Shown here piece after piece: positions 19,705 to 28,774 of a DNA stretch of 64,000 nt. How positions within the stretch are numbered: the stretch's first letter is position 1; each line of letters begins with the position of its first letter. The stretch comes from Thermoplasmatota archaeon (GTDB lineage: Archaea > Thermoplasmatota > Penumbrarchaeia > Penumbrarchaeales > Penumbrarchaeaceae). The stretch is taken from positions 61,213 through 125,212 of the forward strand of contig JALOTP010000002.1 in NCBI GenBank assembly GCA_025457865.1, read 5' to 3'. The position numbers were made by a program, and so were the translations under genes. The notes beneath the pieces were generated by a model, which was not told where the DNA came from, made no database searches, and was given only the letters and a program-made list of their open reading frames with translations.

Positions 19705-19884
19705 GTATTTTCGGTGGACTAATCGGGATGTCGTATAAATTGGTTTCCATGGGTCAGGTCCAGTCCATCAACGGACCCCATGGATACACTTCAACCATCT
19801 CGTTAGGTCCGATATGAAGTGTCGTTGTAGAAAAAAATGAACATAAGGTCCTGAAAGGTTATAATCACAGTATCCTTTCATGCT

Positions 19885-21888
19885 ATGATGCTCTATTCTG
19901 AACTGTCCGAGGCCTATTCAAGGATAGAGGCCCAGAGCAGCAGGTTATCGATGACAGATGAGCTTATCGACCTATTATCCAGAGCAAATGGACCGGAGCG
20001 TGAGATGGTAATTAGGCTCACAAAGGGAGAGCTCAGGCCAGGATACGAAGGGGTAGAGCTCGGGATTGCAGAAAAGCTTCTGGACAGGGCCCTCTACCAA
20101 GTTACCCTGATGCCCCTAGACCGAATAGAAGAGAAGAGGCTCTTGCTGGGCGATGTGGGGCTAATGGCGGAGGATGTCATCAGGACCAAGAAGCAGGCAT
20201 CCCTCTTTTCGGAACCACTCACGGTAGAGCGTGTATTCAGGAACCTTGAACGCATCTCCATCAAGGAAGGGAAGGACTCCCAGGACCTTAAGTTGAAGAT
20301 CATAGCGGAGATGATGCACGACTCCTCACCTATCGAGGCAAGGTACCTTGCAAGGACAATGTGCCAGAAGCTAAGGCTCGGGATAGCGGATATGACCATC
20401 ATCGATGCGTTGGCGTATCTGACAACTGATGGGTTCGAAAGTTTATCGGACGAACTGGGAGCCCTTGTCAAACATGAAAGACTGGAAAAGGATGTACGGG
20501 ACCTCAGGTCAAGAAGGACGGCTCCCATATATGACCTTGAGGAGCTCACATCGCATCCCTCTAAGCATGGACTGGACAAGGCTATGGCAGGTATGGTTCT
20601 GGAAAGGGTCCGGTCTTTGAAAGAGAAGATATCATCCAATAGAGAGTTCCTTGTCAGGCTCTACAATGTCCATCCGGACCTCGGTCACATCGCAAGGAAG
20701 TTATCAGAGGAGGGGATAGAGGCCCTATCGACAATCAAGGTCACACCAGGTATCCCTTTGAGGTCCATGCTTGGCGAGAGGTTGCGTTCAATAAAGGACA
20801 TCCTCGAGAAGATGGGAGGCGAAGCTGCACTGGAATACAAGTATGACGGATTGAGGGTCCAAGCCCATATGGTCAAGGAAGATGGAAAATGGAGGACCAA
20901 GTTCTTCTCAAGACAATTGGAGGATATCACTTCGCAGTTCCCTGATGTCAGGAAAGCGTTGGAAGGGGCGTTCGAAGGTAAGGATTGCATAATCGAAGGC
21001 GAATGTGTCCCTGTTGACCCCGATACAGGAGAGCTCCTCCCGTTCCAGCTCATATCCCAAAGGAGGGGAAGGAAGTATGACCTGGACCGGATGATGAAGG
21101 AGGTGCCGGTCAACCTTGTCCTCTTTGATTGCCTATATCTCAATGGTTGCGATCTAACGGGTTCGCCCTACCTTAAAAGGAGGGCTTCTTTGGAGGGCGC
21201 ATTCCCTTCGATTAAAGAAGGTATGATCCCCTCAGCTTCCGTTTCGTTATCCGTAATGAGGCTGGTGCGGAGCGAAGCGGATGGGGAATCGTTCTTCGAG
21301 AGCGCTTTGGAGGTCGGATGCGAGGGGATAATGGCAAAATCAACGGCCGTGGGTTCGATCTACCAAGCAGGCAGCAGGGGATGGTTGTGGATAAAGTACA
21401 AGAAGGACTACAGGTCAGAGATATCAGACACGCTTGACCTTGTCGTTGTCGGAGCGTTCCATGGCACTGGGCGCAGAAAAGGGACCTACGGAGCCCTGCT
21501 CATGGCCGCTTACGATACTGCATCCGATACGTTCGTAACAACATGCAAATTGGGCTCAGGGTTCAATGATGAGCACCTGAGGCAGGTCCCTATTATGCTC
21601 GAGGACCTGGTGGTCCCGAAGGGTGGTGCTTGGCGCAGGGTCCGCTCCAGGATAGAACCGGACATAAGGCTCAATCCAAAGGTAGTACTGGAGGTCCTCG
21701 GTTCCGAGATAACCTTCTCACCTTTGCATACATGTTCCATGGACCGTCTCAAACCTGGTGCAGGGCTCTCTGTACGTTTTCCAAGGTTCACCGGCAGGTT
21801 CAGGAACGATAAGGGACCCGAACAAGCTACAACAGCCCAGGAGATGGAGAGCATGTACTCGGCCCAGAGGAGAACGGTTTCCGATTGA
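19885..21888 (+). CDS. lig: ATP-dependent DNA ligase
   Basis: Nucleotidyl-lysine motif EYKYDGLRVQAH; downstream EGECVPVD, LFDCLYLNG, EGIMAKS, WIKYKKDY motifs. Confidence 0.95.
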   Translation: MMLYSELSEAYSRIEAQSSRLSMTDELIDLLSRANGPEREMVIRLTKGELRPGYEGVELGIAEKLLDRALYQVTLMPLDRIEEKRLLLGDVGLMAEDVIRTKKQASLFSEPLTVERVFRNLERISIKEGKDSQDLKLKIIAEMMHDSSPIEARYLARTMCQKLRLGIADMTIIDALAYLTTDGFESLSDELGALVKHERLEKDVRDLRSRRTAPIYDLEELTSHPSKHGLDKAMAGMVLERVRSLKEKISSNREFLVRLYNVHPDLGHIARKLSEEGIEALSTIKVTPGIPLRSMLGERLRSIKDILEKMGGEAALEYKYDGLRVQAHMVKEDGKWRTKFFSRQLEDITSQFPDVRKALEGAFEGKDCIIEGECVPVDPDTGELLPFQLISQRRGRKYDLDRMMKEVPVNLVLFDCLYLNGCDLTGSPYLKRRASLEGAFPSIKEGMIPSASVSLSVMRLVRSEADGESFFESALEVGCEGIMAKSTAVGSIYQAGSRGWLWIKYKKDYRSEISDTLDLVVVGAFHGTGRRKGTYGALLMAAYDTASDTFVTTCKLGSGFNDEHLRQVPIMLEDLVVPKGGAWRRVRSRIEPDIRLNPKVVLEVLGSEITFSPLHTCSMDRLKPGAGLSVRFPRFTGRFRNDKGPEQATTAQEMESMYSAQRRTVSD

Positions 21889-21896
21889 CCGATGGT

Positions 21897-23123
21897 TCAA
21901 AGGACCTTCTTCAGGTGTGGGATGAACCTTGGCAATAACATGAAAAGCCCAGGGTCAGTCCTGATAAGCGAGACGGCCAGTGTCATAGGGTGGTCGATAT
22001 CGCCCTCATCATTTATCATTTCGAGCGTTCCCTTTCTTGAAAGCCTCTCGAGCATCATGTCGGTCTCATCATCAGTGATATCTGAGAGTATTTTCCTGGC
22101 TATGAAGGCCCTTTCAAGCTCTCTTCCATAACCCTTCCTCCAATCCTTTTCGAACTTGTCTAAGCTGGTTTGGGACAGACCTGCAGATGCCCCCAAGGTG
22201 GAGATAAAAAGGTCAACGGCCCTAAGAAGTGGGTATATGCCTCCACCGGAGGTTGGTTTGGCCATACCGGCGCTATCACCCAGAATAACAACGTCCTTTC
22301 CAACGATGTTAGCTGGGCTTCCCATCGGTATAGGGCCAAGGGTGACCGAGGTCTCTCCATACTTGATATCTTGGCCGTCGGGCAATGAGAGGAACCGGGC
22401 CAATCTTCGATCCTTCAGAAGGTTCGTAAAACCTTTGACCAATCCTCTGGGGTCTATGGAGGATGCCCCAATCCTTATACAAGATCTCCCGAAGGAAGGT
22501 ATGGCCCAGGCGAAGAACCCTCTGGCCGTTTCTTTCCCTGTATAGACCCCCACTTTATCATGGGGAACGGCTCCATCCACAACCTCGGTCTCGACCGAGA
22601 TACCCGTGATGGTCTCTTTAGGAGGTTCCATACCAGCGCACCTCCTGACGAGGGATGCGGGGCCATCGCAACCGAGTAAAAGGTCACATTCTAGATGGAT
22701 ACCCCCTTCCCTGCCCTTGGAGGATACCTCCCATCCTCTTCCAGGACGCTTTCTGACAGAGGTGACCCTCTGTCCGGTGAAGACCTTTGTCCCACATCGA
22801 GCGGCAAGCCTCAAGAGCTCTTTATCGAATTCTGCACGGTCGATGGTCAATGCTTTGACCCCACTCCCTTTGAGAGGAAGGATCAGACCGGATGGAGAAA
22901 AGATATCCGCCCCGAATATTTCCTTGAGGATGACATGGTTTGAAAGACGGTCCATCATTTCGAAATGGAATATGTCGGGATTTACCAGACCTGCGCATTG
23001 TTGCGGTCTTCCCGCTTCCGTATGCTCCTCTATCAAAGCGGTTCTGAGGCCAAGAGCTGAGGATCTAGCTGCTGAGTACGAACCTGCAGGACCACCGCCG
23101 ACGACCAAAACCTCGAATTCCAT
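21897..23123 (-). CDS. Geranylgeranyl reductase family FAD-dependent oxidoreductase (archaeal lipid saturation)
   Basis: VLVVGGGPAGSYSAARSSALGLRTALIEE, QCAGLV, GDSAGMAKPTSGGGIYPLLRA. Confidence 0.9.
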   Translation of the reverse strand: MEFEVLVVGGGPAGSYSAARSSALGLRTALIEEHTEAGRPQQCAGLVNPDIFHFEMMDRLSNHVILKEIFGADIFSPSGLILPLKGSGVKALTIDRAEFDKELLRLAARCGTKVFTGQRVTSVRKRPGRGWEVSSKGREGGIHLECDLLLGCDGPASLVRRCAGMEPPKETITGISVETEVVDGAVPHDKVGVYTGKETARGFFAWAIPSFGRSCIRIGASSIDPRGLVKGFTNLLKDRRLARFLSLPDGQDIKYGETSVTLGPIPMGSPANIVGKDVVILGDSAGMAKPTSGGGIYPLLRAVDLFISTLGASAGLSQTSLDKFEKDWRKGYGRELERAFIARKILSDITDDETDMMLERLSRKGTLEMINDEGDIDHPMTLAVSLIRTDPGLFMLLPRFIPHLKKVL

Positions 23124-23248
23124 CGTCCACCTCTTGATATCTTTTCGGGAATGCCTTGGGAGATAGGGTAGGTCCGTATAAACGCTTTCAATGGGGGTCG
23201 GTTAATTTGATAGGCCTGGTGAGCCTTCAGGCGAAGGAAGCTGCTTGA

Positions 23249-24775
23249 ATGGCCCTAACGGAAGGACCGGACATGCTCGTCCGGACGAATAGGATGCTTC
23301 TTCCCTTGATTGATGGTTTCGTCGGAGGAGAGATAGCCGTTAGGGATGGAAGGATATCGTTCATAGCAGTGAATGGTAATGTACCAAATGAGGATAGAAG
23401 GGGCCTTGAGGTCATTGATCACAAGGATGACATTCTCTGCCCAGCCTTCTATGATGCTCATATGCACCTCTACCAGTGGAGCATTTCAAGGGCAGCTGTC
23501 GACCTCTCGATGGAAAGAAGCTGGAAGGGAGTTGTGGCAAAGCTTAAGGCTGTAGCGACCGGAAAAAGCGGGAACGAACTCTTCGATAGTTCTGGTCTAT
23601 TGGTTGGCGTTGATTATGATGATTCCAACTTCACGGATGGCGGATCACCCTCCCTCGAACAGCTAGACCGATCCTTCGGCAGGATTCCAGTGGTCATAAG
23701 GAGGATTTGCGGTCATATCCTCCATCTGAACTCTTCGGCCGCATATTCTATGGGAATTCCTATCGCCCGTTTGAGGGATGGTCCTTTGAAAGATGATGAG
23801 GCTATGACAACTTCATGGAAGATCCCATTCGGTTCCGGTTCTATCGAAAAAGCACTATCTGCGGGTATAAGGACCCTATGGTCGCTCGGTATCGCTGGCG
23901 GTGTGGAGATCCTTCCAGAGAGCGTTGTTGGGCAGATGTTCGAACATTTCCAGGCCATAGGAGGTGGGTCCCGGCTTTCCATAAGCGTATCCGGGAGGAA
24001 GGGTCGGGACCTAATTGGTAGATGCCACGGGGCCGTTGAATGGTCCGATATTGCCAATGCTCGTGATGGTGCATGCTCCCCATCATTGCCTGAGGTCCTA
24101 TTCGAAAAGCATTTCATGGACGGTTCGATCGGTGCTGGGACAGCTAGTTTCAGCAAGGAGTTCTCTGGACTGTCCCGATCTTGTGAGACATTGATGGACC
24201 GAGAGACCTTGATCGAAAAGGTAGTTTCCGGCCGAGAGGATGGACTCCTGCCAATGGTCCATGCCATAGGTGATAGGGCCATCTCACATGCCATCGAAGC
24301 TCTTTCAAGGACCGAGGCACCCTTTCGCATCGAGCACTCTGAAGCTTTGACAAAGGTCCACCTGAAGGCATTGAAGGGGACAAAGGGCTGTCTCAGCCTC
24401 CAACCCAACTTTCAGAGGGTATGGGGTCGGAAGGGTGGACTTTACAGCTCAAGGTTGGGTACTGCCTATCTTCGTTTGAACCCGTTCAGATCATTGAAGA
24501 TGTCCGGTGTAGATTGGTGTTTTGGGTCTGACATGATGCCACCAGGTCCTCTCTACGGGATGGTGGGGGCCATTGAACATGATGATCCAGGAGAAAGGTT
24601 GGACCCCATAACCGCATTGAGGGGTTATTCGGAGAGGTCCGCATGTTTCTCATTAAGGGGCTCCAGCTCACTTGGGGTCATCAGAGAAGGGGCCTGGGCG
24701 GACCTTGTGGTCCTAAAACCAGACCTAACTACTGTCAAGGCACTTTACATAGCCGGGGTCCTAAAGCGTCCGTGA
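23249..24775 (+). CDS. Amidohydrolase family 3 (YtcJ-like) metal-dependent hydrolase
   Basis: CPAFYDAHMHLYQWS, HAIGDRAI, RIEHSEAL, FGSDMMP and a C-terminal WADLVVL composite-domain motif. Confidence 0.85.
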   Translation: MALTEGPDMLVRTNRMLLPLIDGFVGGEIAVRDGRISFIAVNGNVPNEDRRGLEVIDHKDDILCPAFYDAHMHLYQWSISRAAVDLSMERSWKGVVAKLKAVATGKSGNELFDSSGLLVGVDYDDSNFTDGGSPSLEQLDRSFGRIPVVIRRICGHILHLNSSAAYSMGIPIARLRDGPLKDDEAMTTSWKIPFGSGSIEKALSAGIRTLWSLGIAGGVEILPESVVGQMFEHFQAIGGGSRLSISVSGRKGRDLIGRCHGAVEWSDIANARDGACSPSLPEVLFEKHFMDGSIGAGTASFSKEFSGLSRSCETLMDRETLIEKVVSGREDGLLPMVHAIGDRAISHAIEALSRTEAPFRIEHSEALTKVHLKALKGTKGCLSLQPNFQRVWGRKGGLYSSRLGTAYLRLNPFRSLKMSGVDWCFGSDMMPPGPLYGMVGAIEHDDPGERLDPITALRGYSERSACFSLRGSSSLGVIREGAWADLVVLKPDLTTVKALYIAGVLKRP

Positions 24776-24860
24776 CCTCTGCTCATCCATGAAACATTTG
24801 GACCTAATTTTTGCAGGATACTTCAAATTTCTCTCAAATCTTATTATATAAGGTCCTCAA

Positions 24861-24901
24861 CCTTGTTCTGTTGTCGAAAGAGTTCGGATCGAACGACAAG
24901 G
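24861..24901 (+). promoter_or_regulatory. Leader hairpin downstream of a TATA-like element
   Basis: TATA-like ttattatata at 24841-24850, then ttgtc-gaaaga-gttcg-gat-cgaac-gacaa nested inverted repeat just upstream of ATG 24921. Confidence 0.45.
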
Positions 24902-24920
24902 ACCGATCAACGATGGGGAA

Positions 24921-25244
24921 ATGACATTGACACGACCATCCAAGAACTACAAGGATCCCCAGCAGAAAGGACCGATGAACGGAACCCGAAAGGACCTGTC
25001 TAAGTCCTTTGTCAGGTCAGTAGTAGGGACTGCCCATATCCTCAAAACGGGCAAGGACCCGGGTTTCGGCCCCTGGGAGGGAACGAGGTCATTCGCAATA
25101 CAGAAGGCTAAGGCGGTGAGACTTTCCGAGTATACTTTCCCCGTTTTTCTTATAAGAAGACCCAAGCAACGTGGTTCGTATTTGGATATGGAAGAAGGGA
25201 TGATCGAGCCTCCTTCCACAAAAAAGGCGATGAAGATAAAATAA
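24921..25244 (+). CDS. Hypothetical basic 107-aa protein
   Basis: ORF preceded by a TATA-like element and leader. No recognised motif. An antisense ORF of similar length also exists. Confidence 0.4.
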   Translation: MTLTRPSKNYKDPQQKGPMNGTRKDLSKSFVRSVVGTAHILKTGKDPGFGPWEGTRSFAIQKAKAVRLSEYTFPVFLIRRPKQRGSYLDMEEGMIEPPSTKKAMKIK

Positions 25245-25276
25245 AAAAAAAACCTCTATTAGGAATCTGAAACCCC

Positions 25277-25305
25277 GGTTGTGCCGCTTTTCCCATGGCA
25301 CAACC
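25277..25305. repeat. Perfect 9-bp inverted repeat in intergenic region
   Basis: ggttgtgcc-gcttttcccat-ggcacaacc. Confidence 0.7.
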
Positions 25306-25504
25306 ACTTTCATTTCACTCGAAGGACAGGTTGGGGCGACCTTGAACGACCCATGAGGTAAGGACCGGAGATGGCGGGAAACATGGACAGGACCGACATC
25401 AACAGAGGATACACACACTGGTTTATTGGAAATGTTTATAAAGCAACATCGTTCATTACGTTATATAGTTAATATACCATCCAACCTTGGCAGAGGGCAT
25501 CTGA

Positions 25505-28141
25505 ATGTCCATGAACGGAGAAAAAGATAGGCACCGGACGATAGCTCGGGCCACCGTTCTCTCGATGCTCCTCATCCTTTCAATATCTCTTGTACTTCAC
25601 AATGCCAATGCCACTGACGAGGATAATGGTCAGAGCGATGGTGGGATCTATCAGCAGAAAGAGGTGCCTCCGAAGATAGAGGGATTAAGGAACCCTGCAG
25701 TGGTCCATCCAGGTGTCCCAGCTGAGTTCAAGGCAATGGTCAAGTGCTCCACACCGGAAAAGGTGGTCCTTTGGATAGATAGTGAGAACCCGTGGATCAA
25801 TTTCACATGCAATCCCCTCAGGTCTGAGTTCTTCGCCTCAGAACCGGCCAAGGATTGGGTCTCTTTGGATAAGGTCAATTCAAGCGTTGACCTGAACTCG
25901 TCCACAAGGAACTATGATATAAAATTCTCTCTGGTATTCACCTGGATGATGGAAGGGAACAGACCCTACGAGATATCATACGAGGCGATGGACCCATTCG
26001 GATTGAAGGACCATGTTTCGGTCAAAGAGGCATACTTTGTCGAAAAGGACCTGGTTATAGATGGTGATGCTAAGCTCTTATTGGAGGATGGGACCAAGCT
26101 TTCCAATGGGGATTATTGCAAGGGCGGTTCGTTCGTCAGGTTGGAAGGTGTTTCCATTCATTTCGAAGGTTCTCCGTTGATCTCCCCATCCCCGGAGAAT
26201 ATCAAAATGGGTATGAGGGATTCGACCGGAAGGGTATGGGAATATCGCCCAAGGATGACCGAACAGGTGAACAAGGTCTCATTTTCATTCCCGTTACCAA
26301 GGTCTGACGGTCCAACTCGTATAGAGTTCGTGATATTCACATTACCGATAGGTGCTACTTGCCTAGGAGAGGCAGCATTCGATCTGATAATGGATTCCAC
26401 CTCCCCTATTCTTGGAGACCCATGGTATTCCTTCTCAGAAGGAAATGTTCATTTTAGCTGGGCCTATACGGAGAAAGGTTCGGGGATCAAAGTTAGCACA
26501 CTCAAGTACTCGCTCGAAGATTCGGAGGGCGGCCTTATTAACGACCTCAGGGCACCATTGGATGTAGCGCTCATCGAAGCAAGGCTTGTTCTGACCTTCG
26601 AAGCCCCCGAGGACGAGGATCTACGGATAACGCTCGAACTGACGGATAATGTTGAAAACCCCCTTCAGGGCGAACAATCATTTTTATTCACCACCCGCAT
26701 AAAACCATTTCACGACATGGCTATTGACAGCACTCTACTGACGAACCCGGAGATAATGATCGAGGGTCAGCTATTGAGCGTTCGCGCAAGGGTCGAGAAC
26801 CTTGGCTCCACCGATGAGCGCGATGTAGTGTTCGAGGTAAGGATAGATGGTCTGCATTACACTACAATAGAAATGGGTACCATACCTGCGGGTTCCATCA
26901 GGGACCACTGGTGGACTTGGACCATTGCAGGTGAGAAGACCCAGATCGATGTTGAGGTGGACCCAGAAGGTACTGTCCAGGATGAGGACAGGTCAAATAA
27001 TCTGATGTCATTCGTTCTATGGCCAGAATACCTTGATATTTATGCTGACCCTGGTTATCTGGCGATCTCCAACAGGGAACCGGACCCTTACGAGATCATA
27101 GACCTGACATTCAAAGTGAACTGTCTGGGGACGATATCGACCGGGGATTTCAAGGCCCTTTTCTTGCAGGATGAGAAGTTCATGGGCCTCTTTGAAATGG
27201 GTTCGATGAGGCCAGATCAGTATGTCTATTTAAAAACAGCATGGAAGGTGGACCCTCAGGCCAAGAACCTAACATTGGTCATCGACCCTTACAATGAGGT
27301 CCTGGAATCGGCCGAATATAACAACAGAATAGACATTGAGAATCCCTTCTATGCACCTCCAAGGGATGATGTTGAATCCGATCCTAAGACCATACCAGAT
27401 AAAAATGAGGACCCGATCGTGAATGAGGGTCCCGAAGGAGAGAAGAAGGAGGGACCATCCGGAGGCACGACATGGGAAGGTCCTGTTGATGATACACCGC
27501 CAGGTGGCAATGGCCAGGTCATTGTCGGTCCCGGACCGTACGACCCCGAGGTCCCAACCGGTCCATTGCTGCCTCCATATATTCTACCTTCATTGGCCTT
27601 GACCTTCAGCTTCTCGCTCTTCGGGGCCATGGTCTTCGTTTTAAGGTTCGAACCGGCAAGGTACAAACTCGCACTGGTTCTCTTCCCCCTCTATTCCAAA
27701 TTGAAGAAGAACAAGGTCGAGGTCGGAACAAGGTTCGAGATACTCGGTTATCTGAAAGCCAAACCCGGGGCAAATTATTCCGAGCTCAAGGAGATCCTCG
27801 ATCTGAACGATGGTTCGCTCGTTCACCATCTAAGGGTACTTGAGAGGGAAGAAAAGATTTATTCCAAGAAAATGGGTAAGTTCAAGCTCTTCTATGTGGC
27901 AAGCTATAGGAGACAATCGACAATCCAAAGCTATATATCACCACTTCATAAGAGGATCCTCGAGATCATCTCACAGAACCCCGGCATAGTCCCAAAGAGA
28001 CTTTCCATCATCCTTGACAGGAGCCAGACAGATATAAGCTATCATCTGAGCGAACTATCACGGATCGGGTTCCTCGATAGGAAGAAAAAAGGAAGGAACA
28101 TTCATTATTTCATTAACAAGGACCTATCCGGTCTTGTTTAG
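25505..28141 (+). CDS. Membrane-tethered putative regulator: CARDB-like extracellular domains, one C-terminal TM, two cytoplasmic winged-HTH-like domains
   Basis: N-terminal signal-like segment, CARDB-like 'VRARVENLGSTDERDVVFEVRIDG', TM 'LPPYILPSLALTFSFSLFGAMVFVL', then 'NYSELKEILDLNDGSLVHHLRVLEREEKI' and 'PKRLSIILDRSQTDISYHLSELSRIGFLDRKK'. Confidence 0.8.
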   Translation: MSMNGEKDRHRTIARATVLSMLLILSISLVLHNANATDEDNGQSDGGIYQQKEVPPKIEGLRNPAVVHPGVPAEFKAMVKCSTPEKVVLWIDSENPWINFTCNPLRSEFFASEPAKDWVSLDKVNSSVDLNSSTRNYDIKFSLVFTWMMEGNRPYEISYEAMDPFGLKDHVSVKEAYFVEKDLVIDGDAKLLLEDGTKLSNGDYCKGGSFVRLEGVSIHFEGSPLISPSPENIKMGMRDSTGRVWEYRPRMTEQVNKVSFSFPLPRSDGPTRIEFVIFTLPIGATCLGEAAFDLIMDSTSPILGDPWYSFSEGNVHFSWAYTEKGSGIKVSTLKYSLEDSEGGLINDLRAPLDVALIEARLVLTFEAPEDEDLRITLELTDNVENPLQGEQSFLFTTRIKPFHDMAIDSTLLTNPEIMIEGQLLSVRARVENLGSTDERDVVFEVRIDGLHYTTIEMGTIPAGSIRDHWWTWTIAGEKTQIDVEVDPEGTVQDEDRSNNLMSFVLWPEYLDIYADPGYLAISNREPDPYEIIDLTFKVNCLGTISTGDFKALFLQDEKFMGLFEMGSMRPDQYVYLKTAWKVDPQAKNLTLVIDPYNEVLESAEYNNRIDIENPFYAPPRDDVESDPKTIPDKNEDPIVNEGPEGEKKEGPSGGTTWEGPVDDTPPGGNGQVIVGPGPYDPEVPTGPLLPPYILPSLALTFSFSLFGAMVFVLRFEPARYKLALVLFPLYSKLKKNKVEVGTRFEILGYLKAKPGANYSELKEILDLNDGSLVHHLRVLEREEKIYSKKMGKFKLFYVASYRRQSTIQSYISPLHKRILEIISQNPGIVPKRLSIILDRSQTDISYHLSELSRIGFLDRKKKGRNIHYFINKDLSGLV

Positions 28142-28169
28142 ACCTGGATCGGTGGATCCGGTCCAGAGC

Positions 28170-28613
28170 TCATTTTACCCTTGATAGCTTAAAGTTCCTA
28201 GGTTCGAAAATAACTCTCTGCTCGATGAGCAGTTCCAAGATCAGCTCGAATTCTTTTGGGTCCATTCCCGCCTCCGAACAGGACCGCATCAGGTCCTCCC
28301 TATTGACCACACCATCTCCCATCTTGTTCAGCACCAGGTTCGTTCTTTCCACCCTGTTCCTCATGGACGAGAGCGATCTCACATTAGAAGAGCCATCCAT
28401 CAAGGGAGGAATGTTGTCCATATGTTCACAAGAACCCCCTGACCTATAGACCTCAAGCACCCTTCTCATCTCCTCTTCGTTCTGAAATGTTCCGATGGGT
28501 GGGTGCTTTTTCATATCTATCGTTCTATTGCATGCCCTGCATTTCGAGGTGGAAATGGGGTATAGAGCTCCTTGGTATACCCCACATCTGTCGCAATGAA
28601 CTATACAGAACAT
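28170..28613 (-). CDS. Zinc-ribbon plus putative winged-helix protein, divergent from mcm
   Basis: CDRCGVYQ-x11-CRAC N-terminal ribbon. C-terminal 'VNREDLMRSCSEAGMDPKEFELILELLIEQRVIFEPR' is wHTH-like. Confidence 0.7.
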   Translation of the reverse strand: MFCIVHCDRCGVYQGALYPISTSKCRACNRTIDMKKHPPIGTFQNEEEMRRVLEVYRSGGSCEHMDNIPPLMDGSSNVRSLSSMRNRVERTNLVLNKMGDGVVNREDLMRSCSEAGMDPKEFELILELLIEQRVIFEPRNFKLSRVK

Positions 28614-28774
28614 AATGCATCGTAAATGATTTGGGATAGTTAATCGCTTCTATGAAACTTTCTCCGACCCCTCCCCAGTCAAACCCCTTAAGTTCTAATG
28701 CTTCCAATGGAAGGGATGGAATAAAATAATCGATGAGGGCTTGAAGTACCCCCCATCATAAAAGGTGCACGCAA

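Noticed and set aside
22606-23166. 186-aa plus-strand ORF opposite the geranylgeranyl reductase
   Set aside because: Overlaps the conserved FAD-binding region on the other strand; no independent support.
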